Origin: Halopseudomonas pelagia | GTDB lineage: Bacteria; Pseudomonadota; Gammaproteobacteria; Pseudomonadales; Pseudomonadaceae | Direction of reading: 5' to 3' | DNA: 64,000 bases | Assembly: GCF_009497895.1 (NCBI RefSeq) | Contig: NZ_CP033116.1 | Location: 4,030,001-4,094,000 of the forward strand | Translations under genes and position numbers: made by a program | The notes under the pieces: model-generated | Database searches by the model: none | What the model saw: the letters and a program-made list of their open reading frames with translations, nothing else | What the model was told of the DNA's origin: nothing | Shown: piece after piece, positions 16,963-24,264 of the stretch | Position numbering within the stretch: position 1 is the stretch's first letter | Layout of the letters: each line of letters begins with the position of its first letter

Positions 16963-17807
16963 GGTATCAGACGATTCAACACTGTCGCAGTCTTTTCCCG
17001 ATACGTCTTATGTGTCGTTGCCTGAAGGTATCGGCCAGCGGCTATTACGCTTGGGCATCTCGTCCGCAGTCCAGCAGGGCAAGAGCGAACGACCGTCTGC
17101 TGTCGCGTATCAGAGAGATTCACGATGACAGTGGCGGAATGCTTGGGTCGCCCCGAATGCACGAAGACTTGGCTGCCGAAGGCGTTGCAGCCAGCCTGAA
17201 TCGTGTTGCAAGGCTAATGGCCAAGCACGGCATTCAGGGGTGGCCCCGTAGGAAGCGAGGACGCCTCGGACGCGCATCAAATCGGCCACAAGGTATTCAA
17301 AATCACCTTGAACGGGATTTCTCCGCACTGGAACCTGATACCAAATGGGTCACTGACATTACGGAGATCTCCACCCAGGAAGGAAAACTATTTCTCTGCG
17401 TGGTTCTGGATTTATTCAGCAAGCTGATCGTTGGCTGGTCTATGCACCACCGGCAGGATCGGCAGATGGTAATCAGAGCTGTTCAAATGGCTGTCTGGCA
17501 ACGTCAGGGCGAAACCCCAGTAATACTGCATTCAGACCGAGGCAGTCAGTTTACCAGCGGTGATTACCAGCGATATCTAGGCAGTAACGATTTGGTCAGC
17601 AGCATGAGCGCGGTTGGCCATTGCGGAGACAACGCAGCCTGTGAGGGGTTCTTCGGCATGCTAAAACGAGAGCGAGTACACCATCGGCGTTACCGTACGC
17701 AGGACGAGGCAAGAGCTGATCTGTTTGAATACATCGAGCGGTTCCATAACCCCAGGATGCGACGTAGAGTTGCTGTTCAGGATCGGAAGCTCACAGCCGT
17801 TTTATAA
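16959..17807 (+). CDS. IS3-family transposase OrfB (DDE integrase core)
   Basis: The frame is open in the -1 phase relative to OrfA, with [20 protein letters not shown] as the natural N-terminus; expression may use frameshifting or a non-ATG start after AAAGGAG. DDE catalytic residues are in [20 protein letters not shown] and [14 protein letters not shown]. About 282 residues, intact to the stop at 17807, so the element looks potentially active. Confidence 0.9.
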   Translation: MRYQTIQHCRSLFPIRLMCRCLKVSASGYYAWASRPQSSRARANDRLLSRIREIHDDSGGMLGSPRMHEDLAAEGVAASLNRVARLMAKHGIQGWPRRKRGRLGRASNRPQGIQNHLERDFSALEPDTKWVTDITEISTQEGKLFLCVVLDLFSKLIVGWSMHHRQDRQMVIRAVQMAVWQRQGETPVILHSDRGSQFTSGDYQRYLGSNDLVSSMSAVGHCGDNAACEGFFGMLKRERVHHRRYRTQDEARADLFEYIERFHNPRMRRRVAVQDRKLTAVL

Positions 17808-18457
17808 CCGTCCGTGGAAACGGGGTAGAACCCCAGCCCAATTCCAAACCCTATAAAAGTTACGCCGCTAAACTTATTGAATAATTTGAATTTTATTGGA
17901 CTTTCAAACCAATGTCTAGATTTACTGCCAATGATTGCATAGGACATAAATATCACAAACTGCACCGCTGCCGAAGTTAAGCCGAGTGTAATAACCTGCG
18001 GAGTAAGTGCCTGCTGAGTATCAATGAACTGAGGGATCAGGGCACTAACATAAACTAGAGCTTTGGGGTTCGACGAAGTTACAAGAAAAGCCTGTCTAAA
18101 TAAAGTTAAATTATTTGAGCTGTGGTCTTTTGGCGAAACCTCCTTCTGCTTTAAGGTAATAGGAGACCTCCATATCTTCACACCTAAATAGATCAAATAT
18201 AAGGCGCCTAATATTTTTAGAGTGCTGAATAACTCACTTGATGCTGTGAGTGCAGCCCCTAAACCAAGTGAGCTTAGTATACTTAATAATTGGAAAGCAG
18301 TGACATTTCCACACACAGCTATAGAGGAGCGTTTAATTCCATGCTGGACTCCATTATTGATAGATAACATCACAGAGGGGCCAGGAGATAACAGAAATAC
18401 ACTCGTGATTGCCATAAATAAAAGATATTTATCGAGACTCATTTTTGTCTCCTAAAA

Positions 18458-18590
18458 ATATAACGCCGTGTTCAACGGCAGTTTGTAAGTTGTGGCTTTG
18501 TGGATTACTTTTGCGCAGCAAAACCACAAGGCTGCGACTTACAAACTGTCCAGCGCACGAAGTGCGCGATGTTGGAACACTTTGTTATGT
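18458..18590 (-). other. Long attC site (after cassette 2)
   Basis: 133 bp. Minus strand: R'' ACATAAC containing the stop codon of the cassette gene, L'' GTGTTCCAAC with an extra base, L' GTTGAACAC, R' GTTATAT. Long internal pairing (CAGTTTGTAAGT / ACTTACAAACTG) extends the stem, as in Vibrio-type repeats. Confidence 0.8.
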
Positions 18591-19007
18591 GTGTTTTCGC
18601 CTGTAGGGAAGAATTGCACAAGATTCCGACCAGACAAATGCATTTATATTTTCATATTCATGAGTTGTTGGCTCGCCGTACTGCGAACGTACTTTTTGTT
18701 CTTCGAAACTACCACCCCACTTCATGAGAATTGGGCCAACCTCTAAAAGTTCTCTGGACTTACCATCAGAACACAATATTGAAACCGTGCCAATAGAAGA
18801 AAGCTGTAGATACGTTGCTACTTCTTTTGTAATAAACCAACCCATTGTCATGTCCTCTAAATTAATAGAGAGCAGCTTATCTATTGCCATTTCTGAATGT
18901 ACGATACGAATGGGTTCAATAGGCGATTCATTTGGATTTGAAAAAAACCAATAATTCGTATTAAACGAATCAGCCGACTTTTGTTCTGGAAAATTAGTTA
19001 CACTCAT
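18585..19007 (-). CDS. Hypothetical cassette protein (cassette 2)
   Basis: 140 residues starting MSVTNFPEQKSADSFNTNYW. No signal peptide or clear membrane helix. I do not recognise the family. The ATG has AGGAA upstream, and the stop TAA is embedded in the following attC, so the gene occupies the whole cassette. Lower GC than flanking chromosomal genes. Confidence 0.75.
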   Translation of the reverse strand: MSVTNFPEQKSADSFNTNYWFFSNPNESPIEPIRIVHSEMAIDKLLSINLEDMTMGWFITKEVATYLQLSSIGTVSILCSDGKSRELLEVGPILMKWGGSFEEQKVRSQYGEPTTHEYENINAFVWSESCAILPYRRKHT

Positions 19008-19021
19008 ATGCGATTCCTAAA

Positions 19022-19111
19022 ACATAACGCCCCGCTAAACGGCGAGCGTTAGCGAGTCCGGTGGAGGCTGCGCTTTTCGCAGCCGGAACGTATTTGAGCG
19101 GTTTGTTATGC
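19022..19111 (-). other. attC site (after cassette 1)
   Basis: 90 bp. Minus strand: R'' GGCATAAC containing the original stop of the interrupted gene, L'' CCGCTCAAA, L' TTTAGCGG, R' GTTATGT; inner stem GGCTGCG / CGCAGCC. Confidence 0.8.
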
Positions 19112-19245
19112 CTTTTTCTCATGCACTGCTTTTATAGCTCTGTAACCATCAATTAATCGGCCACCCGGCGAGGATTTAGTAATAGAGCGAAATAGACCGT
19201 CAAGCTCGGCTACACCAGATTCTACGCGGATCATTTCATACGCTT

Positions 19246-20334
19246 GGCGGTCTCAGGGACCAAGTGCAACACATGAGATAGAGTGTTGCGATGAAAACCT
19301 ACACGCATTTAACCACTGATGAACGCGTCGTTCTGATGCTTATGCGAGACCAGGGATTGAGCCTGCGCTCAATCAGTCGCCACCTGGGCCGACACGCAAG
19401 CACGCTTAGCCGAGAGCTGAGACGCAACAGTCCTACCCGCCACTACGATGTCATCCAGGCTTGCGCTTTGGCGCGTGATAGGCGCACGAAGCAAAGAAGG
19501 CCTCCGCGTCTGCTGCCGAGTAGCGAGCTTTTCCAAGTCGTATGCGAAATGCTAAAACGGGGCTGGTCTCCTCAACAAATCGCGTCCAGACTGAAGCTTC
19601 AATGGCCTGACAGACCCGAGTTTCATGTGAGTCACGAGAGTATTTATCTGGCGATCTATGCCTACCCACGCGGCGAGTTGAAGCGGCAACTGATCAGCTA
19701 TCTGCGCCAAGGTCACGGTAAGCGTCGCCGCCGCACGGTAAGCCCTGGACGGCGTGAGCGCTATCCGGCAGACCTGAGCATTCATTTGCGGCCGCCAGAG
19801 GTAGAGGACCGCCTTATTCCTGGCCACTGGGAGAGCGATCTGATCATGGGTGCCAGCAATAGGTCAGCAGTGGCTACCATGGTCGAGCGCACCAGCCGCT
19901 TTGTCGTTCTAGCCAAGCTGGATGAGCCGACAGCTGAGTGCGCCGCTCAGGCGATAACCCGAGAGATGTCGCGTATGGCGCCCTCTCTGCTAAAAACCAT
20001 GACGCACGATCAAGGCAGTGAAATGGCCCGTCACCAAGATATAACGGCGAGCACTGGGCTGAAGATCTACTTCGCCGACCCTCATAGCCCTTGGCAGCGC
20101 GGCAGCAACGAAAATACCAATGGTTTGCTGCGCCAATACTTGCCAAAGGGTACTGATCTATCGGTGGTCAGCCAAGAGCGCCTTGATGAGATTGCCGAGC
20201 TGCTGAATACTCGTCCACGTCAGACGTTAGGCTGGAGATTCCCGGTAGAAGTGCTTATTGAACATCTTCAGCTCTCGGTGAGCAACAACCTTGAGACCAT
20301 TAACTAAGTGTTGCACTTCGATCCTGAGACCGCC
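19246..20334 (+). mobile_element. IS30-family insertion sequence, 1089 bp
   Basis: Terminal inverted repeats begin GGCGGTCTCAGG and extend with few mismatches through AAGTGCAACAC. A CTT duplication flanks it (19243-19245 and 20335-20337). One intact transposase gene fills it. Confidence 0.9.
19291..20307 (+). CDS. IS30-family transposase
   Basis: 338 residues. An N-terminal helix-turn-helix of the IS30 type (LSLRSISRHLGRHASTLSRE) is followed by a DDE core: HWESDLIMGA, KTMTHDQGSEMARH, and the C-terminal block PHSPWQRGSNENTNGLLRQY. Full length and uninterrupted, so potentially active. It is encoded on the strand opposite to the cassette genes. Confidence 0.94.
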   Translation: MKTYTHLTTDERVVLMLMRDQGLSLRSISRHLGRHASTLSRELRRNSPTRHYDVIQACALARDRRTKQRRPPRLLPSSELFQVVCEMLKRGWSPQQIASRLKLQWPDRPEFHVSHESIYLAIYAYPRGELKRQLISYLRQGHGKRRRRTVSPGRRERYPADLSIHLRPPEVEDRLIPGHWESDLIMGASNRSAVATMVERTSRFVVLAKLDEPTAECAAQAITREMSRMAPSLLKTMTHDQGSEMARHQDITASTGLKIYFADPHSPWQRGSNENTNGLLRQYLPKGTDLSVVSQERLDEIAELLNTRPRQTLGWRFPVEVLIEHLQLSVSNNLETIN

Positions 20335-20722
20335 CTTCTTTTACAGCTTGCCGAAAGTCTTTTAGCATCTCTTGATTGGTTGACTCTTCAAAGATATCGC
20401 TTGTTCCGACAAAGGCCAAGCAGCAATGAACAGTGACTTCTTCGTCGAGATAAAATTGATGATTATCCGTATATTCTGCAACTTTTAACCCTGCGTGAAA
20501 TGCCACTGCTTTCTTTTCGTCGATAGATAAATCTTTGTTTTCAATAAGCTCGCTTATTATGCTTGAAGCGAGCTGTATCTCGGACATCAAGCCTTCGTAG
20601 ATATTTAATCTTTTTTCAAAGACCTGAGCAGAATACTTTTCGATCCTAGAATTGCGTCTGTAGTATTCATTCAAGAGAACACCTATTAACAGACCCGCAA
20701 GACCGATTAGCGCACCTTCCAT

Positions 20723-21385
20723 AAATTACTCTCAATTCCCAATTTTAGGCATAACATTTATATATGAGTCACACCAACCAATATGTCGGTGATCGTTTTG
20801 TCTTTCCCAACCCAGCCCCAACATCTTCTACAACACCCGCAAACCGGCCCTCTCCGCCTATCGCCCAACTTTTACATCGCCGACAAAACGATCATCAAGC
20901 CTCATATCACCATTTTCCATCTTTCTGCTAACCAACTGTTTTTCAATCTAAAAATCCATGATCTCTGGCTAGCGCCCATATATCGGTCACTGCGATGATT
21001 TTTAACGTAAACCGGGCAGTTCTACGGCCCATTCAACCGCCAAAGGTTTTTCAGGCACGCTACCGCCCTATCCTCTTTGCGGACAAGTCGGGGGATTGCT
21101 TAGCTGTATTGGGAAAGGAATGCAGGCTGTCCGTGCCTGAGAGGCGGGATAAGATGTGCATTCCGTTGCTTGGCTCGAGAGTAGTCCAGGACGTCAGGGA
21201 TTGTCCAAGATCATTTACTGCAATTATCCCGCTGCGGCGCGCAAGCTAGGCTGCACAGCGGCTCGCCCGTGGTTTGCGCCGGCTTATACTCGGCCATTCA
21301 CCTTCACCCTGCCCCTTGCCGAATTGAAACAAGTGTTTAACACTGGCAGTCCTTTTTTCACCGCCCATATAGACAGGAGCTTTTC
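20723..21385. other. Intergenic region at the proximal end of the cassette array
   Basis: About 660 bp without a convincing gene. It holds a cassette core GTTATGC (minus strand, 20755-20749), then a 13-bp perfect inverted repeat (TGATCGTTTTGTC at 20790-20802 and its complement at 20882-20894), and the leader of the SDR gene. This is where an integrase gene would be expected; none of the short open frames resembles IntI. Confidence 0.5.
21326..21339. promoter_or_regulatory. PsrA-like operator upstream of SDR gene
   Basis: GAAAC-AAGT-GTTTA fits the G/CAAAC-N2to4-GTTTG/C motif reported for the Pseudomonas fatty-acid regulator PsrA at nine of ten arm positions. It lies 46 bp before the start of a 3-hydroxyacyl-CoA dehydrogenase-type gene. 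Confidence 0.4.
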
Positions 21386-22291
21386 ATGAGCGATATTCGT
21401 TTTGACGACAAGGTCGTTATCGTTACTGGTGCCGGCGGCGGCATCGGCCGTGCCCATGCTTTGCTGTTCGCCAAGCATGGCGCCAAAGTGATTGTGAACG
21501 ATCTGGGTGGCAGCACTCAGGGTGAAGGCTCCAACAGCGATGCCGCGCTGAAAGTGGTTGAAGAAATCAAAGCCGCTGGCGGTACTGCGGTAGCCAACCC
21601 GGACAACGTGATCGATGGTGAGAAAATCGTGCAGTGCGCGATGGACAACTTCGGCCGTGTTGACGTAGTCGTGAACAACGCCGGCATCCTGCGCGACAAG
21701 AGCTTCGCCAAGATGACTGATGCCGATTGGGATCTGGTTTATCGCGTTCACGTGGAAGGTGCCTACAAGGTCACCCACGCTGCTTGGCCCTACATGAAGG
21801 ACAGCAACTTCGGTCGCGTGATCTTCACTGCTTCTACCTCCGGCATCTATGGCAACTTCGGCCAGGCCAACTACGGCATGGCCAAGCTGGGCCTGTATGG
21901 CTTGACTCGCACCCTGGCGATCGAAGGCCGCAAGAACAACATTCTCGTTAATGCCATCGCCCCCACCGGCGGCACGCGTATGACCGAAGGCCTGTTCCCG
22001 GAAGGCGCGTTCGACAAGCTCAAGCCCGAGCTGGTCAGCCCGCTTGTCGCTTTCCTGTGCTCGGATGAGTGCAAGGAAACCGGCAGCCTGTTTGAAGTCG
22101 GCGGCGGCTGGATGGGCAAAGTACGTTGGGAGCGTTCACTGGGCATTGGCTTCAACCCCGATGAAGGCTTCACCCCGGAAGACGTGGCGGCCAACTTCGA
22201 CAAGCTGTGCGACTTCGAAGGCGCTGTGCATCCGAAGGACAACATCGAAGCACTGCGTGAGCTGATGGCTAATATCCAAAAATTCGCCTAA
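21386..22291 (+). CDS. SDR-family (3R)-hydroxyacyl-CoA dehydrogenase-type oxidoreductase
   Basis: 301 residues. The NAD-binding motif TGAGGGIGRAHA is at residues ~15-26, NNAG at ~97, the catalytic Ser in STSGIYGNFG and Tyr/Lys in YGMAK. Length and the insertions VNDLGGSTQGEGSNSDAA and GWMGKVRWERSLG match the dehydrogenase domain of peroxisomal multifunctional enzyme 2 (17beta-HSD4), which oxidises (3R)-hydroxyacyl-CoA. A role in fatty-acid or sterol side-chain oxidation is likely. A strong AGGAGC ribosome site precedes the ATG, and a strong terminator follows. Confidence 0.85.
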   Translation: MSDIRFDDKVVIVTGAGGGIGRAHALLFAKHGAKVIVNDLGGSTQGEGSNSDAALKVVEEIKAAGGTAVANPDNVIDGEKIVQCAMDNFGRVDVVVNNAGILRDKSFAKMTDADWDLVYRVHVEGAYKVTHAAWPYMKDSNFGRVIFTASTSGIYGNFGQANYGMAKLGLYGLTRTLAIEGRKNNILVNAIAPTGGTRMTEGLFPEGAFDKLKPELVSPLVAFLCSDECKETGSLFEVGGGWMGKVRWERSLGIGFNPDEGFTPEDVAANFDKLCDFEGAVHPKDNIEALRELMANIQKFA

Positions 22292-22310
22292 CGGCTCGTT
22301 TTTGGAGCGG

Positions 22311-22413
22311 CAAACTTCAAGCTGTAAGCCACAAGCTGATCGTAAAAAAGCCCGCCCTGGTGACAGAGGCGGGCTTTTTGCTTTTCTACTTGCAGCTTAC
22401 GGCTTGAAGCTTG
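22311..22413. repeat. Inverted heptamer-rich repeat flanking a terminator
   Basis: CAAACTTCAAGCTGTAAGCC (22311-22330) and the near-complement CAGCTTACGGCTTGAAGC (22393-22410) enclose the terminator hairpin. AAGCTTcAAGCtG-type tracts like this recur in Pseudomonas intergenic regions. Confidence 0.5.
22345..22379. terminator. Bidirectional terminator between SDR and speC
   Basis: AAAAAGCCCGCC pairs with GGCGGGCTTTTT around an 11-nt loop, with A and T tracts on both sides. It can stop both convergent genes. Confidence 0.9.
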
Positions 22414-22432
22414 CCGCTGCTGCGAAGCAGGC

Positions 22433-23596
22433 CTAGATGTAGAACGCTTCCAGCGGCGGGAAGCCGTTGAACTCGATGGCGCTGTAGCTGGTGGTGTAGG
22501 CACCGGTGGAGAGCCAGTACATGCGGTCACCGATAGCCAGATTCAGCGGCAGGCCGTATTTGTAACTTTCGTACATAATGTCGGCGCTGTCGCAGGTCGG
22601 GCCGGCGATGACGACGTCTTCCAGTTCGCCCTGCTTTTCGGTCCAGATCGGGAACTTGATCGATTCGTCCATGGTTTCGATCAGGCCGGAGAACTTGCCC
22701 ACATCGGTGTACACCCAACGCTCCAGCGCGGTGTGCGACTTGCGCGATATGAGCACCACTTCACTGACCAGCACGCCTGCATTACCGATCAGCGAGCGGC
22801 CAGGCTCGAGGATGATTTCGGGTAGGTCATCGCCGAAATCTTCCTGCAGGAAGCGGGTGATCTCCTCGGCATAGGTAGTCAGGGTGTTGGTCTTGGTGAT
22901 GTAGTTGGCCGGGAAGCCGCCACCCATGTTGATCATCTTCAGGGTGATGCCGTCTTCTTCCTTCAAGCGCTCGAAGATCACCTTGACCTTGGCGATGGCC
23001 GCATCCCAGGCGCCGATATCGCGCTGCTGCGAGCCGACATGGAAAGAGATGCCGTAGGGCTCCAGGCCCAGCTCGCGCGCCAGAACCAGCAGATCCATGG
23101 CCATGTCGGTCTGGCAGCCGAACTTGCGCGACAGCGGCCAATCAGCGGTGGTAGAGCCTTCGGTCAGAATGCGTACATAGATTTTCGAGCCCGGTGCGGC
23201 CTTGGCGATATTGCGCAGGTCGGCTTCGGAGTCGGTGGCATACAGACGCACGCCCTTCTCGTAGAAGGCGCGAATATGCTTGGACTTCTTGATGGTGTTG
23301 CCGAAGCTGATCTGCTCGGGCTTGACGCCCAGTGCCATGACCTTTTCCAGCTCGTAGATCGAGGCGATATCGAAATTGGCGCCCTTGTCCTTCAACAACC
23401 CCAGCACTTCATTGGACGGGTTGGCCTTGACCGCATAGTAGATCTTGCCGAAGGGAAAGCCTTCGACCAGCTCGTCATAGGCGCGGTCGATGGTCTTCAG
23501 GTCAACGACCAGAAAGGGGGTATCGTGCTGATCGGCGCAAGCCTTGATACGGCTGAAGGTTTCGCGGTCGAAGTATTCGTCTAACTTGATGGACAT
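22433..23596 (-). CDS. speC: Ornithine decarboxylase (PLP fold III, SpeC)
   Basis: 387 residues from ATG 23596 (MSIKLDEYFDRETFSRIKAC), the length of Pseudomonas SpeC; an upstream in-frame start lacks support. The PLP lysine is in YYAVKANP (Lys57), with the phosphate-binding MGGGFPANY, EPGRSLIG, and the substrate-binding GPTCDSADIMYE. It converts ornithine to putrescine, the first step of polyamine synthesis, in the cytoplasm; fold III enzymes work as dimers with shared active sites. Preceded by a long leader of unknown function. Confidence 0.93.
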   Translation of the reverse strand: MSIKLDEYFDRETFSRIKACADQHDTPFLVVDLKTIDRAYDELVEGFPFGKIYYAVKANPSNEVLGLLKDKGANFDIASIYELEKVMALGVKPEQISFGNTIKKSKHIRAFYEKGVRLYATDSEADLRNIAKAAPGSKIYVRILTEGSTTADWPLSRKFGCQTDMAMDLLVLARELGLEPYGISFHVGSQQRDIGAWDAAIAKVKVIFERLKEEDGITLKMINMGGGFPANYITKTNTLTTYAEEITRFLQEDFGDDLPEIILEPGRSLIGNAGVLVSEVVLISRKSHTALERWVYTDVGKFSGLIETMDESIKFPIWTEKQGELEDVVIAGPTCDSADIMYESYKYGLPLNLAIGDRMYWLSTGAYTTSYSAIEFNGFPPLEAFYI

Positions 23597-24264
23597 GGTT
23601 CGGCTCCAAAGCAACATTTCTGGGTTCGGGGCGCGTGGGGACGAGACTGATCAGATGCAGGGCAGACAAGTGCAGTCCATCACCTGCAATGCAGGAACGG
23701 CGCAGCACTTTCCGACGGAAAGGCACTGAATGTCATGGCCAACACACAACCCGGGGGTGCGAACGTCTGATCAGTATCCCCACTTTGGTTCGCCTACTTC
23801 CCAAGGCGTGCGCCGAAAGCAATAAGCCCGGAATATGCCGGTCTTGCTGTCTCGTCGTCAGTACTTGAGCCGTATGGATCGTGCCAGCCTCAACGTTCGA
23901 CGCGAACCTTAAAACCAAGCGACTCCGGGGTCAATAGGGACGGATCAATTCCTGCATTGTTTCACTTGTCTGTGACGCTACCCTTACAGACTAGACCCCG
24001 GATCGACACCCGGGTTCTATTGGCAGCCCCGCTTCCCGAGCGCGCACCAAAAGAAGGCGGGCAGCACCGTTTCTGCACATGCGACCTATAAACAGTCTGT
24101 GATGATGCCCCTCTGCGGAGCTCAAACGACGTCTTACTATTATCCAACTCACTGTTTTAAATGGCTTTGTTATATCCATATTTGACAATGTCACATATTG
24201 GCACGGTCCCTGCTGAATACGTTCTTGTATACAAGGCGATATTCGATCACTTATGGGAGGCCCG
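23597..24264. other. Long divergent intergenic region speC/atzF
   Basis: About 670 bp with no supported gene. It carries the sigma-54 promoter of atzF near its right end. The ~350 bp nearest speC (minus strand) contain several short stem-forming stretches, for example CCTGCATTGCAGG, but no known leader element that I can name. Confidence 0.5.
24199..24214 (+). promoter_or_regulatory. Sigma-54 promoter of atzF
   Basis: TGGCACG-N4-CTGCT matches the -24/-12 consensus TGGCACG-N4-TTGCT with GG and GC at the correct spacing. It lies 51 bp before the atzF start. This implies nitrogen control by NtrC and RpoN, fitting allophanate/urea use. Confidence 0.8.

Larger units (their letters stand above)
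16613..17833 (+). mobile_element. IS3-family insertion sequence, 1221 bp
   Basis: Terminal inverted repeats start GGGTTCTACCCCGTT at both ends, identical for 15 bp and then imperfect to about position 24. A CAG target duplication flanks it (16610-16612 and 17834-17836). Two transposase frames are intact. Inserted in the minus-strand lysE cassette gene with its own genes on the plus strand. Confidence 0.92.
16586..18442 (-). pseudogene. LysE/RhtB-family exporter interrupted by IS3 element (cassette 3)
   Basis: The reading frame from ATG 18442 encodes MSLDKYLLFMAITSVFLLSP then GPSVML and FLVTSSNPKALVYVSALIPQ, a LysE/RhtB exporter with about six helices. It now runs into the IS at 17833 and ends with 17 foreign residues. 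Removing the IS and one CAG duplicate restores a 633-nt frame of 210 residues ending GIGLGLSENKM, whose stop TAA (16586-16588) is in the attC R'' box. The insertion removes only the last residues, so the truncated exporter could still work. Confidence 0.8.
19106..20722 (-). pseudogene. Membrane-anchored hypothetical protein interrupted by IS30 element (cassette 1)
   Basis: From ATG 20722 the protein begins MEGALIGLAGLLIGVLLNEY, a single N-terminal membrane helix, then a charged helical region. It runs into the IS30 end and stops after foreign residues. Removing the IS and one copy of the 3-bp duplicate gives 525 nt in frame, 174 residues, ending IKAVHEKKA with the stop TAA inside the attC R'' box. 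I do not recognise the family. The IS removes about the last 45 residues. Confidence 0.75.
14128..20755 (-). other. Integron gene-cassette array lacking an integrase (CALIN)
   Basis: Six cassettes on the minus strand are separated by attC-like palindromes at 14868-14946 (degenerate), 15552-15627, 16516-16591, 18458-18590 and 19022-19111, with a further core GTTATGC at 20749-20755. In four cassettes the stop codon lies in the R box (TAAC). Extra bases in the L boxes orient the array so that cassettes read right to left. No integrase gene is seen on either side. Base composition is more AT-rich than the flanks. One IS3 and one IS30 element interrupt it. Confidence 0.8.

Noticed and set aside
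20749..20935. A sixth attC spanning the 13-bp inverted repeat
   Set aside because: No GTTRRRY-like box on the far side at the right spacing, and the span would be longer than known attC sites.
20783..20998. Plus-strand frame at the array edge as an integrase remnant
   Set aside because: No tyrosine-recombinase motif is visible; the frame is only 71 codons and resembles nothing known.
24060..24080. NtrC binding site upstream of atzF
   Set aside because: GCACCG and TGCAC elements are present but not as a proper inverted repeat, so support is too weak to annotate.
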